DNA of 64,000 nt from Thalassotalea psychrophila. GTDB lineage: Bacteria; Pseudomonadota; Gammaproteobacteria; Enterobacterales; Alteromonadaceae. The notes beneath the pieces were generated by a model, which made no database searches, was not told the origin of the DNA, and saw nothing but the letters and a program-made list of their open reading frames with translations. The stretch lies in contig NZ_CP134145.1 of assembly GCF_031583595.1 (NCBI RefSeq), positions 4,278,001-4,342,000 of the forward strand. The letters run 5' to 3'. Position 1 is the stretch's first letter, and the number at the start of each line of letters is the position of its first letter. The translations under genes and the position numbers were made by a program. Positions 61,513-64,000 of this stretch are shown piece after piece.

Positions 61513-62904
61513 ATGGATAGTTATATGAATAACGAAAAACTGCAAGAACTTGCGCGTAAGCATCTTTGGATGCATTTTAGTAGTATGGGTTATTATCAAG
61601 AGCACGACGTGCCAATTATGAGCCATGGCGAAGGAGCTTACGTTTATGATATTCAGGGTAATAAATATCTAGATGGTTTAGCTGGCCTGTTTGTTTCACA
61701 AGTAGGTCATGGCCGAAAAACAATTGCTGACGCGATGGCAAAACAAAGTGAAAAACTTGCTTACTTTCCTATTTGGAATAATGCTCACCAACCTGCAATA
61801 GAATTAGCAGCCCGTCTTGCAGAACTCGCCCCAGGTGATTTGAATCGCGTATTCTTTACTTCTGGCGGCTCAGAAGCGGTGGAGTCGGCATGGAAGCTAG
61901 TTAGACAGTACTATACTGAGATTGGCGAACATCGCCGTTTTAAAGTAATTTCTCGCAACCTTGCCTACCATGGAACTACCATGGGAGCATTGTCTATCAA
62001 TGGCTTAACCGATATAAAAAATGTTTTCGAACCCTTAGTACCCGGAACCTATAAGGTAGAGAATACCGATGCTTATCACAGTCATTTAATGACCGATGGT
62101 ATGAGTAGTGAAGAATTCGGTAAAAGATGTGCTCATGAAATTGAACGAGCAATCATAATTGAAGGTCCTGATACGGTTGCTGCGGTCTTTTTAGAGCCGG
62201 TGCAAAATTCAGGTGGTTGTATTGTTCCGCCTGATGGTTACTTTCAAGAAGTGCGGAAAATCTGTGATAAATACGGCATTATGCTGGTTTCAGATGAAGT
62301 CATCTGCGCATTTGGCCGTTTAGGGCATATGTTTGGCTGTGAAAAATTTGATTATTTACCCGACATTATTACCTGTGCTAAAGGGATCACTTCTGGCTAT
62401 TCCCCTATGGGGGCAATGATTTGCCGAGATTACTTAATGGAACCTTTCCTTAAACCTGATAAGTATTTCATGCATGGTATTACCTTTGCTGGTCATCCAG
62501 GCGCGTGTGCTGCTGCCATGGCTAACTTAGATATCTTTGAAAAAGAAGATGTTCTTGGTAATGTTCAGCGCAATGAAGGCTTATTTCGAGAGCTTTTAGA
62601 GAGTTTATATGATATCCCAATTATTGGTGATGTCCGTGGGGCCGGCTATTTTTGGGGAATTGAAATTGTTAAAAACAAAGCAACAAAAGAAGCACTAAAT
62701 GAAGATGAAGCAAAAGATATCTTATTTAACTTCTTATCTCCAAAATTATATGAAAACGGTCTTATTTGTCGTACCGATGATCGTGGTGAGCCAGTTATAC
62801 AATTATCTCCACCTTTGATTTGTGGCCCTGATGAATTGCGAGAAATAGCACGAATTTTGCGCAAAGTACTCACCGAAGCAGCAGAGCTAGTTGCAAAACT
62901 ATAA
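61513..62904 (+). CDS. class III PLP-dependent aminotransferase
   Basis: From the ATG at 61513 the product is 463 residues; ATGs at 61495 and 61525 are possible starts. Class III motifs include FFTSGGSEAVESAWKLVRQYY near 120-140 (PLP phosphate), AYHGTTMGALS near 155, LVSDEVICAFGRLG near 255 (Asp to the PLP ring N) and DIITCAKGITSGYSPMGA near 280 with the Schiff-base Lys. It resembles omega-amino-acid or diamine:pyruvate aminotransferases such as putrescine:pyruvate types. It would make an aldehyde from a primary amine for the aldehyde dehydrogenases next to it. An operator-like half-site lies 54 bp upstream. Confidence 0.9.
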   Translation: MDSYMNNEKLQELARKHLWMHFSSMGYYQEHDVPIMSHGEGAYVYDIQGNKYLDGLAGLFVSQVGHGRKTIADAMAKQSEKLAYFPIWNNAHQPAIELAARLAELAPGDLNRVFFTSGGSEAVESAWKLVRQYYTEIGEHRRFKVISRNLAYHGTTMGALSINGLTDIKNVFEPLVPGTYKVENTDAYHSHLMTDGMSSEEFGKRCAHEIERAIIIEGPDTVAAVFLEPVQNSGGCIVPPDGYFQEVRKICDKYGIMLVSDEVICAFGRLGHMFGCEKFDYLPDIITCAKGITSGYSPMGAMICRDYLMEPFLKPDKYFMHGITFAGHPGACAAAMANLDIFEKEDVLGNVQRNEGLFRELLESLYDIPIIGDVRGAGYFWGIEIVKNKATKEALNEDEAKDILFNFLSPKLYENGLICRTDDRGEPVIQLSPPLICGPDELREIARILRKVLTEAAELVAKL

Positions 62905-63074
62905 CGACACATAAAATTAATTATTAAACAGCAGTTTATGAAAATAAACATTATAAAGCAGACCAGTGGCGACCATCTGGATCAAATGAAACGATTGATA
63001 ATATTAATCTATCAACAGAACAGTTTTCGCCTCTGTAATTGCTTGTAATAGCAGAATATACAAAAGGATATATA

Positions 63075-64000
63075 ATGCGAATATACGATAAATTCTACAT
63101 CAATGGCCAATGGGTTGCACCGATAGGGAATGGCACAGACGAGGTAATTAACCCTGCTAATGGTGAAGTATCAGCCAAAGTACCTTATGGCAATACTGAA
63201 GATGTTAATGCTGCAGTCAGTGCGGCTAAAAATGCATTTTCTTCCTGGTCACAAACGTCTGCAGCTGAAAGAGCTGAATTTTTGAGAAAAATAGCTGCCG
63301 AAGGTGAAAGACGAAATGCTGATTTAACTCAAACAGTGGTAGATGAGCTGGGTATGCCAATTCAACATGCTGCTGCATACCAAGTTGATCCATTGGCGAT
63401 TATTTGTGAATCCTATGCTGATAAAGCAAAACATATGGAAGAAAGCAAAGAAATTGGTAATTCAGTAATTGTTCAGGAACCCATTGGTGTTTGCGCGATG
63501 ATTAATCCATGGAATTACCCAATCTGGCAAATGATTGGCAAAGTTGCTCCTGCAATTGCTGCTGGTTGTACCATGGTGGTAAAAGCTGCCAGCCAGACTC
63601 CAAGCCATCTGTTTATGTTTGCAGAAATATGTGATGCCGTCGGATTGCCCGCTGGCGTATTTAATATTGTTCACGGCAGTGGGCGTGAAATAGGTACGGC
63701 GCTAAGTTCTCATCCTGATGTTGATATGGTGACCTTCACCGGCTCAACAGCCGCAGGTGTACAAGTTACTAACGCAGCTGCTCCAGCGGTAAAGAGAGTT
63801 TGTCTTGAACTAGGCGGTAAATCTCCGTTTATCATTACTGAAGAAGCCGACTTGGACGCTGCCGTTGATTTTGGCATCAATGATGTAATGGTTAATACCG
63901 GCCAGACCTGTAATGCGATGACCAGAATGATCGTGCATGAGTCTGTTTATGATAAGGCGGTGGAATTAGCCAAGTTTAAAACTGAAGCTCTATTAGTAGG
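63075..64000 (+). CDS. aldehyde dehydrogenase (copy 2), cut by the right edge
   Basis: An open frame from the ATG at 63075 (AAAGGA about 7 bp upstream) runs to the window end, giving at least 308 residues. Motifs visible are INPWNYPIWQMIGKVAPAIAAGC near 145, VTFTGSTAAGVQV near 220, LELGGKSPF near 245 and VNTGQTCNAMTRM near 280 (catalytic Cys). It is a divergent paralogue of the dehydrogenase at 57346. It lies 170 bp after the aminotransferase, so the pair could form amine to aldehyde to acid. The end is missing. Confidence 0.92.
   Translation, partial: MRIYDKFYINGQWVAPIGNGTDEVINPANGEVSAKVPYGNTEDVNAAVSAAKNAFSSWSQTSAAERAEFLRKIAAEGERRNADLTQTVVDELGMPIQHAAAYQVDPLAIICESYADKAKHMEESKEIGNSVIVQEPIGVCAMINPWNYPIWQMIGKVAPAIAAGCTMVVKAASQTPSHLFMFAEICDAVGLPAGVFNIVHGSGREIGTALSSHPDVDMVTFTGSTAAGVQVTNAAAPAVKRVCLELGGKSPFIITEEADLDAAVDFGINDVMVNTGQTCNAMTRMIVHESVYDKAVELAKFKTEALLV

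Overview
The window reads as chromosome of an AT-rich marine gammaproteobacterium, most likely of the order Alteromonadales (Colwellia/Thalassotalea-like). This rests on the hemC-hemD-hemX-hemY order, a PlsB-type acyltransferase, a DUF3149 microprotein, NrsF-type sigma control, and dispersed ATACCA-ended and GTCATC-type repeats that I recall from these genera. I could not run a database search, so the genus is a guess. No tRNA, rRNA, CRISPR array, transposase or prophage gene was seen.

Layout. 1-4.6 kb: the end of hemC, hemD, hemX, hemY and a divergent MltA-like lytic transglycosylase. 4.6-20.4 kb: mostly leftward ordinary genes (alpha/beta hydrolase, DUF3149 microprotein, kelch protein, plsB), then a 7.7-kb rightward lipoprotein gene with thrombospondin-type-3 repeats, and a penicillin-binding-protein-like serine hydrolase. 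20.4-23 kb: an ECF sigma factor with its NrsF-type membrane partner, a small exported protein, and a 300-bp palindromic repeat.

23-64 kb is a large accessory catabolic region. The leftward block at 23-29 kb holds a TMADH/DgcA-like flavoprotein, a plant-type [2Fe-2S] ferredoxin, an exported DUF861 cupin, a GFA (formaldehyde-handling family) protein and a DMGDH/sarcosine-dehydrogenase-like enzyme. Around 29-32.6 kb are a GNAT acetyltransferase, a class I glutamine amidotransferase, an MFS transporter and a SnoaL-AraC fusion regulator. The rightward block at 32.7-47.5 kb has two PYROXD2-like oxidoreductases, a GcvT-like protein, a Na+/solute symporter, two DUF861 cupins, a Tat-exported spermidine-dehydrogenase-like enzyme, PurU, a TPR-sulfotransferase and a TonB-dependent receptor. 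The leftward block at 47.8-57.2 kb has a TolB/TPR membrane protein, a MOSC protein, a second GcvT-like protein, two more PYROXD2-like enzymes, a membrane protein and a LuxR/NarL-type regulator. The right edge has two aldehyde dehydrogenases (the second cut by the window), a MATE exporter and a class III aminotransferase.

How they may work together (inference). Outer-membrane uptake (TonB receptor) and inner-membrane uptake (SSS, MFS) would bring in an N-methylated amine or polyamine-like compound. Flavoenzymes and GcvT-like proteins would remove methyl groups to tetrahydrofolate, and PurU and GFA would handle the C1 units. The spermidine-dehydrogenase-like enzyme, aminotransferase, aldehyde dehydrogenases and glutamine amidotransferase would process the amine backbone. 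The substrate is not known.

The most notable pattern is a recurring dyad of the form TACCnC-(3 or 4)-GnGGTA in front of most of these operons, including the divergent luxR/aldehyde dehydrogenase intergenic region. I propose it as the operator of the LuxR-type protein at 56.3-57.2 kb, uniting the cluster as one regulon. At one site a 160-bp ATACCA palindromic element appears to have inserted between the operator and its gene.
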